From: Lachnospiraceae bacterium
Lineage (GTDB): Bacteria > Bacillota > Clostridia > Lachnospirales > Lachnospiraceae
Length of the DNA: 64,000 bases
Direction: 5' to 3'
Assembly: GCA_022510565.1 (NCBI GenBank)
Contig: JAFLTE010000012.1
Location: 1-64,000, forward strand
The notes beneath the pieces were generated by a model. That model was not told the DNA's origin. It did no database searches and was given only the letters and a program-made list of their open reading frames with translations. Shown here piece after piece: positions 9,298-18,362 of the stretch. Every line of letters starts with the position of its first letter. The first letter of the stretch is position 1. A program made the translations under genes and the position numbers.

Positions 9298-11472
9298 ATG
9301 GACGTAAGTCAATATCTCGAAATTTTCCTTGATGAAACAAATGAACACTTGCAGAATCTGAATACGCAGATTCTCTCATTGGAGCAGGATCCCGGCAATA
9401 TGGATACCGTCAATGAGATTTTCCGTGCAGCCCATTCGTTGAAAGGTATGGCAGGTACGATGGGGTATAAGCGGATGCAGAACCTGACGCATGACATGGA
9501 GAATGTGTTCTCGGAAGTCCGTAACGGCAACATTACCGTACAGGCAAGCATGATCGACGTGTTGTTTCAATGTCTTGATGCCTTGGAGGAATATACAACC
9601 AATATTCGTGAGAATTCCGACGAAGGTACGAATGAAAACGAGCCGTTGATTAAGCAGCTTAACGATATATTAAGCGGTGGAGATGGAAGCGGTGTCGATG
9701 AAACATCGGCGGATGCATCTGCTGAGGATGCTCCTGCATCGGATGCTCCCGCAGCGTCAGCTTCTGCCGGTGCAGACGGTCAGAAATGGCAGGAAATCAA
9801 ACTTGGAGACACTGAGAGAAGTGTGCTTAAGGGAGCCGTTGAAGAGGGCAAGAAGATATACGGACTGACTGTTAAAGTACAGGAGTCATGTATTCTGAAA
9901 GCTGCAAGAGCTTTTCTTGTATTTAAAGCCGTTGAGGAGACGAGTGAGATTATTGTGTCCAATCCTTCTTCACAGGATATTGAGGATGAGAAGTTTGAGT
10001 TGGATTTCAGTCTGATTATTGTGACGGATACCGATTTGGAGCAGATTATCACGTCAGCTAAGAGTGTGTCCGAGATTGAGGATGTTGTAGGCGGCGTAGT
10101 AGATTTGAATCGTGTTGAGGCTGTACATGAGGATTTGGCTTCGGAAGTGTCCGCCAAGGAGCCTGAAGCTCCGGAGGAGAAGCCTGTACAGGTAAGCGCG
10201 CCCGCGGCGGCAGCATCTGCAGCAAGCGCAGCACCGGCGGCAGCACCTGCAGCAAGTGCAGCACCGGCTGCAGGCAAGAAGAAACCCGAGGAGAAGAAAC
10301 CTGCGGCAAATAAGCCTGTTGCCAACAGAACTGTCAGAGTAGATATAGAGAAACTGGACACTTTGATGAATCTGGTGAGCGAGTTGATTATCGCAAAGAA
10401 CTCCCTCGTATCGGCATCTGCTGCTTCCGGTACGTCAAGCACTGCTGTAAACGAGCAGATTGAATATTTGGAGAGTGTAACTACTTCTTTACATGAGTCG
10501 GTTATGAAGGTACGAATGGTGCCTATCGAAAGTACGGTAAGCAAATTCCCTCGTATGGTTCGTGACTTACAGAAGAAGCTTGGCAAGAAGATGGAACTGT
10601 ATATGTCAGGTGAGGAGACAGAACTTGACCGTACCGTGGTTGATGAAATCGGCGATCCGTTGATGCACCTTCTGCGTAACTCTGCAGACCACGGTCTGGA
10701 GTCCGCAGAACTTCGTAAGGAGAGAGGAAAGCCGGAAGTAGGCTCTATCTTCTTAGAGGCATATCAGGACGGTAACAACGTTGTTATTGAAGTTAGGGAT
10801 GACGGTAATGGTATTGATACCGAGGCAGTCAGAAATAAAGCTATCGAGCGTGGTGTCATTACTCCCGAGCAGGCTGAGAATATGAATGAAAAGGAGAGCA
10901 TCGACCTTCTGTTCAATGCAGGATTCTCCACAGCGAAGGTTGTGTCCGACGTATCGGGAAGAGGCGTAGGTCTTGACGTTGTTAAATCCAAGATTGAAGC
11001 CTTGAGCGGTGAAGTGGAAGTGAAGTCCAAACTTGGTGAGGGCAGTTCATGGATTATCAGATTGCCGTTGACCTTGGCGATTATTCAGGCTCTCATGGTG
11101 GATATCGGCAATGAAAAGTATGCGATTTCTCTCGGTTCCATCCAGACGATTGAGGATATTACACCCGATGATGTGAAGCTCGTACAGGCGAAGGAAGTTA
11201 TGCAGCTTCGTGACACAGTCATCCCGCTGATTCGTCTGAATGAGGTGCTGGATATCGAGAGTAAGAAAGATCCTAACGATAATCTGGTGGTGGTTGTTAT
11301 CAAAAAGGGTGACAAATTGGCCGGTCTGGTTGTAGACGAATTGATTGGACAGCTGGAAATCGTTATTAAGTCATTAGGCAAATACACCAACAAGTGCAAG
11401 ATCATCAGCGGCGCAACGGTTCTTGGTGACGGTGAAGTAGCTCTGATTCTGGATGCAAATGCGTTGATTTAA
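9298..11472 (+). CDS. cheA: CheA, chemotaxis histidine kinase
   Basis: CheA (724 aa) is the central kinase of chemotaxis. Domains in order: HPt with phosphorylated His46 (AAHSLKGM), a second HPt-distal/CheY-binding region (about 160-270), an Ala/Pro-rich linker (about 295-335), a dimerisation domain, the HATPase domain with N box (LLRNSADHGLE), G1 (DDGNGID) and G2 (GRGVGLDVV), and the C-terminal CheW-like domain. The stop of cheB is one base before the start. The low-complexity Ala linker is repetitive at DNA level (about 10200-10270). Confidence 0.97.
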   Translation: MDVSQYLEIFLDETNEHLQNLNTQILSLEQDPGNMDTVNEIFRAAHSLKGMAGTMGYKRMQNLTHDMENVFSEVRNGNITVQASMIDVLFQCLDALEEYTTNIRENSDEGTNENEPLIKQLNDILSGGDGSGVDETSADASAEDAPASDAPAASASAGADGQKWQEIKLGDTERSVLKGAVEEGKKIYGLTVKVQESCILKAARAFLVFKAVEETSEIIVSNPSSQDIEDEKFELDFSLIIVTDTDLEQIITSAKSVSEIEDVVGGVVDLNRVEAVHEDLASEVSAKEPEAPEEKPVQVSAPAAAASAASAAPAAAPAASAAPAAGKKKPEEKKPAANKPVANRTVRVDIEKLDTLMNLVSELIIAKNSLVSASAASGTSSTAVNEQIEYLESVTTSLHESVMKVRMVPIESTVSKFPRMVRDLQKKLGKKMELYMSGEETELDRTVVDEIGDPLMHLLRNSADHGLESAELRKERGKPEVGSIFLEAYQDGNNVVIEVRDDGNGIDTEAVRNKAIERGVITPEQAENMNEKESIDLLFNAGFSTAKVVSDVSGRGVGLDVVKSKIEALSGEVEVKSKLGEGSSWIIRLPLTLAIIQALMVDIGNEKYAISLGSIQTIEDITPDDVKLVQAKEVMQLRDTVIPLIRLNEVLDIESKKDPNDNLVVVVIKKGDKLAGLVVDELIGQLEIVIKSLGKYTNKCKIISGATVLGDGEVALILDANALI

Positions 11473-11492
11473 GCAGAGGGAGGAACAGTGAC

Positions 11493-11963
11493 ATGGGTGA
11501 AATTAGTGAAACAGGTGAATTAAAAACAGTTGGGGAAACCACGCAGTTCATTGTGATTAGACTTGGTGATGAACAGTACGGAATTGATATTAAGTACATA
11601 GACAATATCGTCAGAATGCAGCATATTACACGTGTACCGAAGGTGGACGCATACTTGAAAGGCGTTATCAATCTGCGCGGCGAGGTGATTCCTGTTATGA
11701 GTATCCGTGTTAAGATGGGCTTAGAGGCGGATGTGGAGACAAAGTCCAGCCGAATTATTATTTTGAAACTTGAGCAACAGGGTACGATTGGTGTGATCGT
11801 TGATGAGGTACAGGAAGTTGTCACTCTGGATAACGACCAGATTGAGAAGATTGCGTACGATTCCAAGGAGGAAAAGGACAGCTTTTTATGCGGAATCGGT
11901 AAGTGTGAAGGCGGTCTGATTTCCCTGCTTGACTTAAACGCCGTAGTATCTGAAAACGTTTAG
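11493..11963 (+). CDS. cheW: CheW, chemotaxis coupling protein
   Basis: A single CheW domain (156 aa) linking receptors to CheA. Recognisable parts are QFIVIRLGDEQYGIDI near the N-terminus, VINLRGEVIPVMSIRVKMG near residues 55-73 and VDEVQEVVTL near 100-110. Ribosome binding site GAGGGAGGAA lies just before the ATG. Position between cheA and cheC is the normal Firmicute order. Confidence 0.96.
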   Translation: MGEISETGELKTVGETTQFIVIRLGDEQYGIDIKYIDNIVRMQHITRVPKVDAYLKGVINLRGEVIPVMSIRVKMGLEADVETKSSRIIILKLEQQGTIGVIVDEVQEVVTLDNDQIEKIAYDSKEEKDSFLCGIGKCEGGLISLLDLNAVVSENV

Positions 11964-11974
11964 GAGGTTTTGCG

Positions 11975-12589
11975 GTGAGTGAAGTGACCATAGACAAAAT
12001 GTCGAATGAATATTTCGATGTTTTAAAAGAGATTGGCAATATCGGAGCAGGCAATGCAACTACTGCGCTTGCACAGTTGATGCAGTGCAAGGTGGATATG
12101 TCCGTTCCGCAGGTTAAAATGCTGGAGTTTAAGGAAATGGGCGAGATGATGGGTGGCGAGGAAGTAATCATGGCAGGCATCTATCTCGGTATTGAAGGAG
12201 ACCTTACCGGCAGTATCATGTTTTTATTGGAAAAACAGACAGCCAGACATCTTGTGGATAAGTTGATGGGTATGCAGGCGGAAGGAGATGAATTCTCTGA
12301 GATGGAGTTTTCTGCACTCAAGGAAGTGGGTAATATTATCACGGGTGCATACTTAAATTCTCTGTCTACGCTGACTAATCTGGTGATATATCCGTCAATC
12401 CCCGACCTGACAGTGGATATGGCGGGAGCAATCTTAAGCGTGCCGGCAATTCAGTTCGGTGAGCTTGGCGACAAGATGCTGTTAATTCAGACGCAGTTCT
12501 TTGACGAGAGGGCTTTGGATGGATATTTCATTCTGGTACCGGATCTGGATTCATACGGCAAAATATTATCGGCGTTGGGACTCGCATAA
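11975..12589 (+). CDS. cheC: CheC, CheY-P phosphatase
   Basis: CheC (204 aa) dephosphorylates CheY-P and binds CheD in the B. subtilis-type adaptation system. It has the two pseudo-repeats with the active-site pattern E-x3-N: KEIGNIGAGNATTALAQ near residue 15 and KEVGNIITGAYLNSLS near 115. The start is GTG, seven bases after AGGAGG, and is confirmed by the spacing from cheW. Followed by cheD, its partner. Confidence 0.95.
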   Translation: MSEVTIDKMSNEYFDVLKEIGNIGAGNATTALAQLMQCKVDMSVPQVKMLEFKEMGEMMGGEEVIMAGIYLGIEGDLTGSIMFLLEKQTARHLVDKLMGMQAEGDEFSEMEFSALKEVGNIITGAYLNSLSTLTNLVIYPSIPDLTVDMAGAILSVPAIQFGELGDKMLLIQTQFFDERALDGYFILVPDLDSYGKILSALGLA

Positions 12590-12640
12590 GTTAAAACACT
12601 GACAGGTGAAGATTGATTAGTTAAACAGGAGATGTCTAAT

Positions 12641-13126
12641 ATGGGCAATTTGATAAAGGTCGGTATGGCTGATTTGAACGTATGTGTCAGTCCTGACAGT
12701 ATAACGACGTTAGGTCTGGGCTCATGTGTCGGAATTGCTATCCGAGATCCGGTGACGAAGATTGGCGGATTGGCACATATCATGCTTCCGGACAGTACTT
12801 CGATTCGCAATAATACAAATATTCCGAAGTTTGCCGATACGGGAATAGAGGAATTGGTGAGACGGGTTGTGGCTAAGGGAGCCAGCCGTACACGTCTGGT
12901 AGCTAAGATTGCAGGCGGCGCGCAGATGTTTGCTTTTCAGAGCAAGAACGATATGACTCGCGTAGGTGAGCGTAACGTGGAGGCGGCGAAGCAGAAATTA
13001 GCGCAGCTTAAGATACCTATTTTGGCGGAAGACACGGGTAAGAATTACGGAAGAACCGTTATTTTTTATCCGGAGACGGGTGATTACGTGATTCGAGCGG
13101 TTGGTAAGCCCGAGAGTGTGATTTAA
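12641..13126 (+). CDS. cheD: CheD, chemoreceptor glutamine deamidase
   Basis: CheD (161 aa) deamidates receptor glutamines and is controlled by CheC. Visible active-site motifs: GLGSCVGIAI (catalytic Cys) and GGLAHIMLP (His). The C-terminal part has GGAQMF and NYGRTVIFYPETG, typical of the family. Two in-frame ATGs exist (12632 and 12641); AGGAG directly abuts the first, leaving no spacer, while the second is nine bases downstream, so 12641 is preferred. Confidence 0.94.
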   Translation: MGNLIKVGMADLNVCVSPDSITTLGLGSCVGIAIRDPVTKIGGLAHIMLPDSTSIRNNTNIPKFADTGIEELVRRVVAKGASRTRLVAKIAGGAQMFAFQSKNDMTRVGERNVEAAKQKLAQLKIPILAEDTGKNYGRTVIFYPETGDYVIRAVGKPESVI

Positions 13127-13158
13127 CAAATAGGTGTATACGGCGGAAGGATTAAACA

Positions 13159-13569
13159 GTGGACTACGAAACAGTGAACTCCGGTGAGGAGGAAGTCAAG
13201 ACTCCTGACACCGAGGAAGTAAATGAGGGCGGCAAAGACGACACCCAAACTCCGGCGGAGACTTCTAAAGAGAGGGAAGCCAGAGAGCAAAGGGAGGCAG
13301 AAGAGCGGGAACGGCGTGCTAAAAAGCGTCGGTTGATTCCGCCTTTTGTCATGCTTTTGGCAGGGGCAATTACCAGTATCACCATGCGCATTCTTCATTA
13401 CGAGATGAAGACAATGCTCATTATCCTGCTGTGTGTGCTGCTCGGTTTCTATATGGCCGGAAGTGTGATTGAGTATATGCTCGACAAATTTGAAAAGCAG
13501 ATATTGGATGCCAACATGGAAGAAGGCGAAGTCATCGAGAAGGAACTCGCAGAAGAAGATGAGATTTAG
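13159..13569 (+). CDS. Small two-helix membrane protein of the fla/che operon
   Basis: Not recognised as a named family. The 136-aa product has a long acidic and basic charged N-terminal half (about 1-55, rich in E and K/R), two hydrophobic helices (about 62-78 and 84-103) joined by a short loop, and an acidic C-terminal tail. Start is GTG after GGCGGAAGG. It sits between cheD and the motility sigma factor, so a motility-related role is inferred from operon position only. Topology would place both charged ends in the cytoplasm. Confidence 0.7.
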   Translation: MDYETVNSGEEEVKTPDTEEVNEGGKDDTQTPAETSKEREAREQREAEERERRAKKRRLIPPFVMLLAGAITSITMRILHYEMKTMLIILLCVLLGFYMAGSVIEYMLDKFEKQILDANMEEGEVIEKELAEEDEI

Positions 13570-13611
13570 AAGAAATTCTGAAGCGACGGTAAAGGATGAA
13601 TAGAAACGCAT

Positions 13612-14394
13612 ATGGATGAGGCAGGAAGAAAGAAACTCTGGGAGGAGTATGCTAAGACAAAATCTCCGGAGATCAGGGAAAATATCATATTAGAGTATGC
13701 GCCCCTCGTAAAAGTGGTGGCGGGGCGTCTGAGTATGTACCTCGGCTATAATGTGGAGTATGAGGATTTGGTCAGCTACGGCATATTTGGGCTGATCGAT
13801 GCGATTGATAAATTTGATTTTCTTAAAGATGTCAAGTTCGAGACCTATGCAAGTCTCAGAATCAGAGGCGCAATTTTAGACCAGATTCGTAAGATGGACT
13901 GGATTCCGCGTACTATCAGACAGAAACAGAAAAAAATTGATGCAGTCATCAAGGATATAGAGGTAAGGTGCGGCAGGACTGCGACGGACGAGGAAATTGC
14001 CGAGGGACTCGGAATCTCGGGAGACGAATATCTGGATTGGCAATCCCAGATGAAAGTGACTAATGTAGTGTCTTTAAATGAGTTTCTGGAGCAGGGCAGT
14101 GAGGTACCCAACGAAGCAAGCCAGACGAAGAGCACACATTTTGACAGTCCGGAAGAAGTTTTGGAGCGGGACGAACTGAAGAAGAAACTGGCGGAAGCAC
14201 TGGAGATTCTGACGGAAAAGGAACGCAAAGTAATTGTTCTGTATTATTATGAAGAACTTACTCTAAAAGAAATTAGTAGTATATTGGAAGTTTCGGAATC
14301 CAGAATATCACAGCTGCATACGAGAGCCTTGCAGAAAATGAAAACAAAATTGGGAAGTTATATCGGAATTTTGACCGAAGCGGGTGGTAAATAA
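13612..14394 (+). CDS. sigD: FliA/SigD/WhiG-family motility sigma factor
   Basis: A sigma-28 type factor of 260 aa that directs transcription of late flagellar genes (filament, motors, receptors). Region 2 is visible as LVSYGIFGLIDAIDKFD and ETYASLRIRGAILDQIRKMDW, region 3 around residues 120-160, and region 4 as LTLKEISSILEVSESRISQLHTRAL. It is the second-to-last type of gene in the fla/che operon, as in B. subtilis where sigD position affects its expression. No anti-sigma factor flgM is in this window. Confidence 0.95.
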   Translation: MDEAGRKKLWEEYAKTKSPEIRENIILEYAPLVKVVAGRLSMYLGYNVEYEDLVSYGIFGLIDAIDKFDFLKDVKFETYASLRIRGAILDQIRKMDWIPRTIRQKQKKIDAVIKDIEVRCGRTATDEEIAEGLGISGDEYLDWQSQMKVTNVVSLNEFLEQGSEVPNEASQTKSTHFDSPEEVLERDELKKKLAEALEILTEKERKVIVLYYYEELTLKEISSILEVSESRISQLHTRALQKMKTKLGSYIGILTEAGGK

Positions 14395-14400
14395 GGAATA

Positions 14401-15996
14401 ATGGGTATGAATGGATATTTCAGACTGGTTAATGAAGAGAACAAAACAAGCATAAAGTTTATTCCGCCTACCGATGGCGGCAAACCGATTGATATAAACG
14501 ATGTCATTGAGTATATGACGATGAAAGACTATGCCTGTGATCTTCCTACCTTGAAACGGTCGATAGAAGCTTCTGCAGAGGCGGAGACAGTGCTTGTGCT
14601 GGGGCAGAATAAAAGATATCCGGAGCGTGAGTGCTATAAACTGACGGTTTCGCCCGATAAGATGCAGGCGCATGCAAAATTCTATGCGGCATCCGAGGGC
14701 GCGGAGGAATTGACCGTAGAGGAGATTTTGCATGATCTTGAAGCCAAGGGTATTATCCATGGTGTAAAACAGGATGTAATTGAGCAATATATACAGAACA
14801 GAGAGTACTGCGAGGATATCCTGCTTGCGGAGGGTACGCCGCCGGTGCAGGGCAAGGATGCCTATATTGAATATATGTTTAATACGGATAAGAAGGCAAA
14901 ACCCACATTGTTGGAAGACGGTAGTGTGGATTTCTTCAATTTAAACATATTGAATCACTGCGCCAAAGGGGATTTATTGGCTGCTTTACACCCCGAGGAG
15001 ACGGGCGAGGACGGAGCGAATGTATTCGGAGAGTGCATTAAACCGGCGGATGTAAAGAAGGCGGTATTTAAGTATGGTAAAAATATAGAGTTGTCTGAGG
15101 ATGGTATGACGCTTACCTCCATGGTGGACGGACACGTAGAGCTTGTGGAAGGCCAGGTATTTGTGTCGGATATGCTGATCGTGGAGAATGTGGACAATTC
15201 TACCGGCAATATAGAGTACGAGGGAAGTGTACAGGTTAACGGCAATGTGTTCACTAACTTCTCTATCAGAGCGCAGGGAGACATTATTGTCAAGGGTGTA
15301 GTGGAAGGCGCACAGCTCCGGGCGGACGGCAATATTATCATAGCCAGAGGTATGAACGGTATGGGCAAGGGCACTCTGGATGCCAAGGGTAACATTGTTG
15401 CTAAATTCTTAGAGAACGCTACTGCACAGGCGGACGGCTACATTGCTTCCGAGTCCATACTGCACAGCAAGATTATGGCTCGCGGAGAAGTGAATGTGGA
15501 CGGCAAGAGAGGTTTTATCACCGGTGGTAAAGTGAGTGCCGCAGGTGGGATTAATGTTAAGACATTAGGCTCAGAGATGGGGGCGGATACGGTTGTGGAG
15601 GTAGGCTCAGATCCGCGGATTAAGAACCGAATCTCACAACTTCAGAAGCTTATCGAGGAAGATAATAAGTCATTACAGACGATTCAGCCTGTACTGAAGG
15701 CTGCGATGCAGAAGGTCAGTCAGGGAATCAAGCTTAGTCCGGATCAGGTTAAGCAGGTTCATGCATTGAATTTGACAGGTCAACAGAAAAAAGCGGCAAT
15801 CAAGGCAAACGAGGCGGAACTTAATGAATTGATGGAACAGGTGGGCAACACCACACAGGCGCAGATTAAGGTTAGGGGAATGGTGTACCCCGGCACTCAG
15901 ATATGCATTGAGGATGTGTCCATGGTAGTGCAAAAAAGTGCACATTTCTGCCGTTTCATTAAGGAACGTGGTGATGTGAAGATGGTTCCGCTTTAA
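14401..15996 (+). CDS. DUF342/FapA-family polymerising protein
   Basis: A 531-aa protein of the FapA (flagellar assembly protein A, DUF342) family. It shows an N-terminal alpha/beta region, a central right-handed beta-helix with many short repeated strands (VQVNGNVFTNFSIRAQGDI, NIIIARGMNGMGKG, NIVAKFLENATAQADG), and a C-terminal coiled coil (about 410-480). Members occur in flagellated Firmicutes and vibrios and are linked to flagellar assembly or envelope organisation. An alternative ATG at 14407 is better spaced from AAGGA than the one at 14401. Located immediately after sigD. Confidence 0.85.
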   Translation: MGMNGYFRLVNEENKTSIKFIPPTDGGKPIDINDVIEYMTMKDYACDLPTLKRSIEASAEAETVLVLGQNKRYPERECYKLTVSPDKMQAHAKFYAASEGAEELTVEEILHDLEAKGIIHGVKQDVIEQYIQNREYCEDILLAEGTPPVQGKDAYIEYMFNTDKKAKPTLLEDGSVDFFNLNILNHCAKGDLLAALHPEETGEDGANVFGECIKPADVKKAVFKYGKNIELSEDGMTLTSMVDGHVELVEGQVFVSDMLIVENVDNSTGNIEYEGSVQVNGNVFTNFSIRAQGDIIVKGVVEGAQLRADGNIIIARGMNGMGKGTLDAKGNIVAKFLENATAQADGYIASESILHSKIMARGEVNVDGKRGFITGGKVSAAGGINVKTLGSEMGADTVVEVGSDPRIKNRISQLQKLIEEDNKSLQTIQPVLKAAMQKVSQGIKLSPDQVKQVHALNLTGQQKKAAIKANEAELNELMEQVGNTTQAQIKVRGMVYPGTQICIEDVSMVVQKSAHFCRFIKERGDVKMVPL

Positions 15997-16024
15997 TTTT
16001 GAAGGGATTTGGGGAGGCGGTTAG

Positions 16025-16345
16025 ATGGCGATTGGGTTTGTGGAAATGCAGGGTCAGATTACGAGGGCGCAGGATTTTACCGCAATCAAGCACAACGAAG
16101 ATTCTAAGGGAATGGTTGAGCAGGCAAACTTCGGACAACAGATGACCAAGCAGATTGAACGGCAGGTGAACAGAGTCAATGAAGGAAAACGGCCTGAGTA
16201 TCAGGAGCGTAAGTTTGACGCCAAGGATAAGGGAGACAATGAGTACAACGGCGATGGGGGTCGTTCCAGAAAAAAGAAGCTGGAAGAAAATCCTGACGGC
16301 AAAGTACTCATGAAGAAGTCCACCAATTTTGATTTTACCGTATAA
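16025..16345 (+). CDS. Small charged protein of the flagellar cluster, unknown function
   Basis: Not recognised. The 106-aa product is hydrophilic with no membrane segment. The N-terminal half is predicted helical (QMTKQIERQVNRVNEG), the middle is rich in K, E, D and N, and it ends in KKSTNFDFTV. Ribosome binding site GGGGAGGCGG precedes the ATG. It sits between the FapA-like gene and a membrane coiled-coil gene, so a motility-associated accessory role is the inference; no motif supports a biochemical function. Confidence 0.65.
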   Translation: MAIGFVEMQGQITRAQDFTAIKHNEDSKGMVEQANFGQQMTKQIERQVNRVNEGKRPEYQERKFDAKDKGDNEYNGDGGRSRKKKLEENPDGKVLMKKSTNFDFTV

Positions 16346-16367
16346 TGATGGAAGGGAACGAACAAGA

Positions 16368-17576
16368 ATGAGTGCAACAGAAATCATTCTGATTGTAATC
16401 GGAGCAGCAATATTCCTGTTGGGATATCTGATGCCCGCGCGAAAAAAAGATATAGATGAAGAAGTCCAGTTAATCAGTGAAGATGAAATCAGAAAACTGA
16501 TTTCTGCTGAAGTGGATCATGTCAAGGAACAGATTGAAGATATCATCGAAGAGACCGTGAACTATTCAATGGAGCGGACAGAACGCGCTATGGAGCGGGT
16601 AGCCAACGAGAAGATTATGGCAATCAACGAATATTCGGATACGGTTTTGGAGGAGATTAACAAAAATCATAAGGAAGTTGTATTCTTATATGACATGCTT
16701 AACGATAAACATGACAACCTGATGTCGACAATCAACGAGGCAGCTGCGGCCACGGACGAAATCAGGCAGACTGTCAAGGACGCAGAGCTTACGGCAGCAG
16801 AAGCGGCGGATAAGATTGACGAAGTGCTGCAGGCAGCTGACGATGCGGCGGATATGATTAAAGATGCAGAGAATGTTGCAATACAGGTCCAGGATGCTAT
16901 GCGCTCCGTTATGACCACGGTGGACAGAAACAAGGATGAATTAAACGCGGGAAATGACTTGATGTCGCTTCACAGTGCTCTGCCATATAAAGAGGATGTT
17001 GTTGAAGAAGTACAGAAGTTGATGGAAGATGAGGAGAAAGCCAATGTGTTGGTGCAGGAGGATAATCCTGTTATGGCGAGTGCCTCGGAGATTATCGGCG
17101 AGGGTGCGTTTATAGACGAAGATGAAGAAGACGGTGCTTTTGACCGGTACGAGGGTGAAGATATGGGAGAGCCGGCGGGTGAAGTGGCAGAAGCCACGGA
17201 CGATTTTATGCCGATTACTCCAAGAAGAGTAGAAATCATCCATCAGCCTGACGGTGACTATGTGGCGGATGAACAGAATGATATTTCTACCAGCGAGGCA
17301 TTTGCAAGTATGGGATTCTTTGCACCGAGGTCAGAAGGGTCCGAGGAATCCGGCAGAAGGACGAGGCCGAGAAGAAGTTCCAGAAGAGAGCGGGCGCAGG
17401 AAAATGTAGCTTCCGTTGACATACAATTTGCCAGGGAGAAAGATAACGGGCGTAATAGTAATGAGAGAATACTGGAACTGCACAAGGCCGGCAAGTCAAA
17501 CATGGCGATTGCCAAGGAGTTGGGATTAGGACTTGGCGAAGTGAAATTGGTCATTGATTTATTTGAAGGAGTGTAA
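16368..17576 (+). CDS. Membrane-anchored coiled-coil protein, DUF6115/SwrB-like
   Basis: A 402-aa protein with an N-terminal transmembrane helix (about 4-20, IILIVIGAAIFLLGYLM), a long helical coiled-coil region (about 25-200), a low-complexity acidic and then Arg-rich linker (about 215-355), and a C-terminal helix-turn-helix-like module (ILELHKAGKSNMAIAKELG, then GLGEVKLVIDL). This layout resembles SwrB/YlxL proteins (DUF6115 end) found after sigD in Bacillus, which activate flagellar export. The frame is open from a TTG at 16329, but the ATG at 16368 begins the hydrophobic segment. The SwrB link is inference from layout and position. Confidence 0.6.
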   Translation: MSATEIILIVIGAAIFLLGYLMPARKKDIDEEVQLISEDEIRKLISAEVDHVKEQIEDIIEETVNYSMERTERAMERVANEKIMAINEYSDTVLEEINKNHKEVVFLYDMLNDKHDNLMSTINEAAAATDEIRQTVKDAELTAAEAADKIDEVLQAADDAADMIKDAENVAIQVQDAMRSVMTTVDRNKDELNAGNDLMSLHSALPYKEDVVEEVQKLMEDEEKANVLVQEDNPVMASASEIIGEGAFIDEDEEDGAFDRYEGEDMGEPAGEVAEATDDFMPITPRRVEIIHQPDGDYVADEQNDISTSEAFASMGFFAPRSEGSEESGRRTRPRRSSRRERAQENVASVDIQFAREKDNGRNSNERILELHKAGKSNMAIAKELGLGLGEVKLVIDLFEGV

Positions 17577-17610
17577 AGATACGGGCAACCGGATAAAGGT
17601 GATGTGATAC

Positions 17611-18297
17611 ATGGAACGGAAATATTATTTACGCGGTTTAGGTCTTGGTATTGCAGTAACGGCTGTTATTATGGGAATAGCGCTGTCGGGTAATGATGCA
17701 ATGACGAACGACGAAATCATAGCCAGAGCAAAAGAACTCGGTATGGTGGAAAATACTGTTTTATCAGGTGCAGACAGTGAAGATGTGGCGCAAGGAAATG
17801 CGGACGACGAGAATGCCGCCTCGCCAAGTGTGCAGGATGATGCCGGCGATGTTCAGGTTGTTGAACCGACTGAGCAGGATGAAATGCAAAACGATGCCAC
17901 GGATGTAGATGAACAGGAAACAGAACCTGAACCTGAAACTGACGTAGAACCGGAGCAATCCGAAGCGGAAGATCCGGGTGATGAAGATGAAAATGTTATA
18001 GATGAAGAGGAACAGGATGTCGTTCCGGAGCGCGAACCGGAGAACGGCAGAAATTCAGTGAACTCCAACGAATTAATTACTTCCGCCGCAGTTAAGACAA
18101 TCGTTATAAACAGCGGTGACAGTTCCTACACGGTAGCCAAAAAACTGGAAGACGTGGGTGTTGTGGCTTCCGCGTCAACATTTGATACATTCCTGTGTCA
18201 GAATGGATATGATAAGCGGCTGCATACCGGTACTTTTTCCATTCCGGCGGATGCCAGTGATGAGCAGATTGCAAGAATTGTGACAGGTATGGAATAA
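17611..18297 (+). CDS. Membrane-anchored MltG/YceG LysM-like domain protein without lytic domain
   Basis: A 228-aa protein with an N-terminal transmembrane helix (about 8-27), a very acidic low-complexity stretch (about 50-145, rich in E, D, Q, P) and a C-terminal domain of about 70 residues resembling the N-terminal LysM-like part of MltG (YTVAKKLEDVGVVASASTF, then GTFSIPADAS). The catalytic transglycosylase part of MltG (about 200 residues) is absent. It may bind peptidoglycan without cutting it; this is inferred. Last gene before the terminator at 18336. Confidence 0.65.
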   Translation: MERKYYLRGLGLGIAVTAVIMGIALSGNDAMTNDEIIARAKELGMVENTVLSGADSEDVAQGNADDENAASPSVQDDAGDVQVVEPTEQDEMQNDATDVDEQETEPEPETDVEPEQSEAEDPGDEDENVIDEEEQDVVPEREPENGRNSVNSNELITSAAVKTIVINSGDSSYTVAKKLEDVGVVASASTFDTFLCQNGYDKRLHTGTFSIPADASDEQIARIVTGME

Positions 18298-18335
18298 AGA
18301 TATGTTATATAACAATTTTAACGGCAAAATATGCG

Positions 18336-18362
18336 AAAACCCCTTGCAAAAGGGGTTTTTTT
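18336..18362 (+). terminator. Strong intrinsic terminator ending the fla/che operon
   Basis: Perfect 10-bp stem (AAAACCCCTT paired with AAGGGGTTTT), GCAA loop, then more T residues. It lies 38 bases after the MltG-like gene and separates the motility operon from rpsB. Confidence 0.92.

Noticed and set aside
9780-10586. 268-aa minus-strand frame in cheA
   Set aside because: Complementary-strand shadow of cheA codons, rich in Ser, Ala and Thr with no motif; cheA itself is complete.
17574-17600. Sigma-28 (SigD) promoter TAAA...CCGGATAA before the MltG-like gene
   Set aside because: The spacing between the two boxes is four bases too short for the TAAA-N15-GCCGATAA pattern and the -10 part matches poorly.
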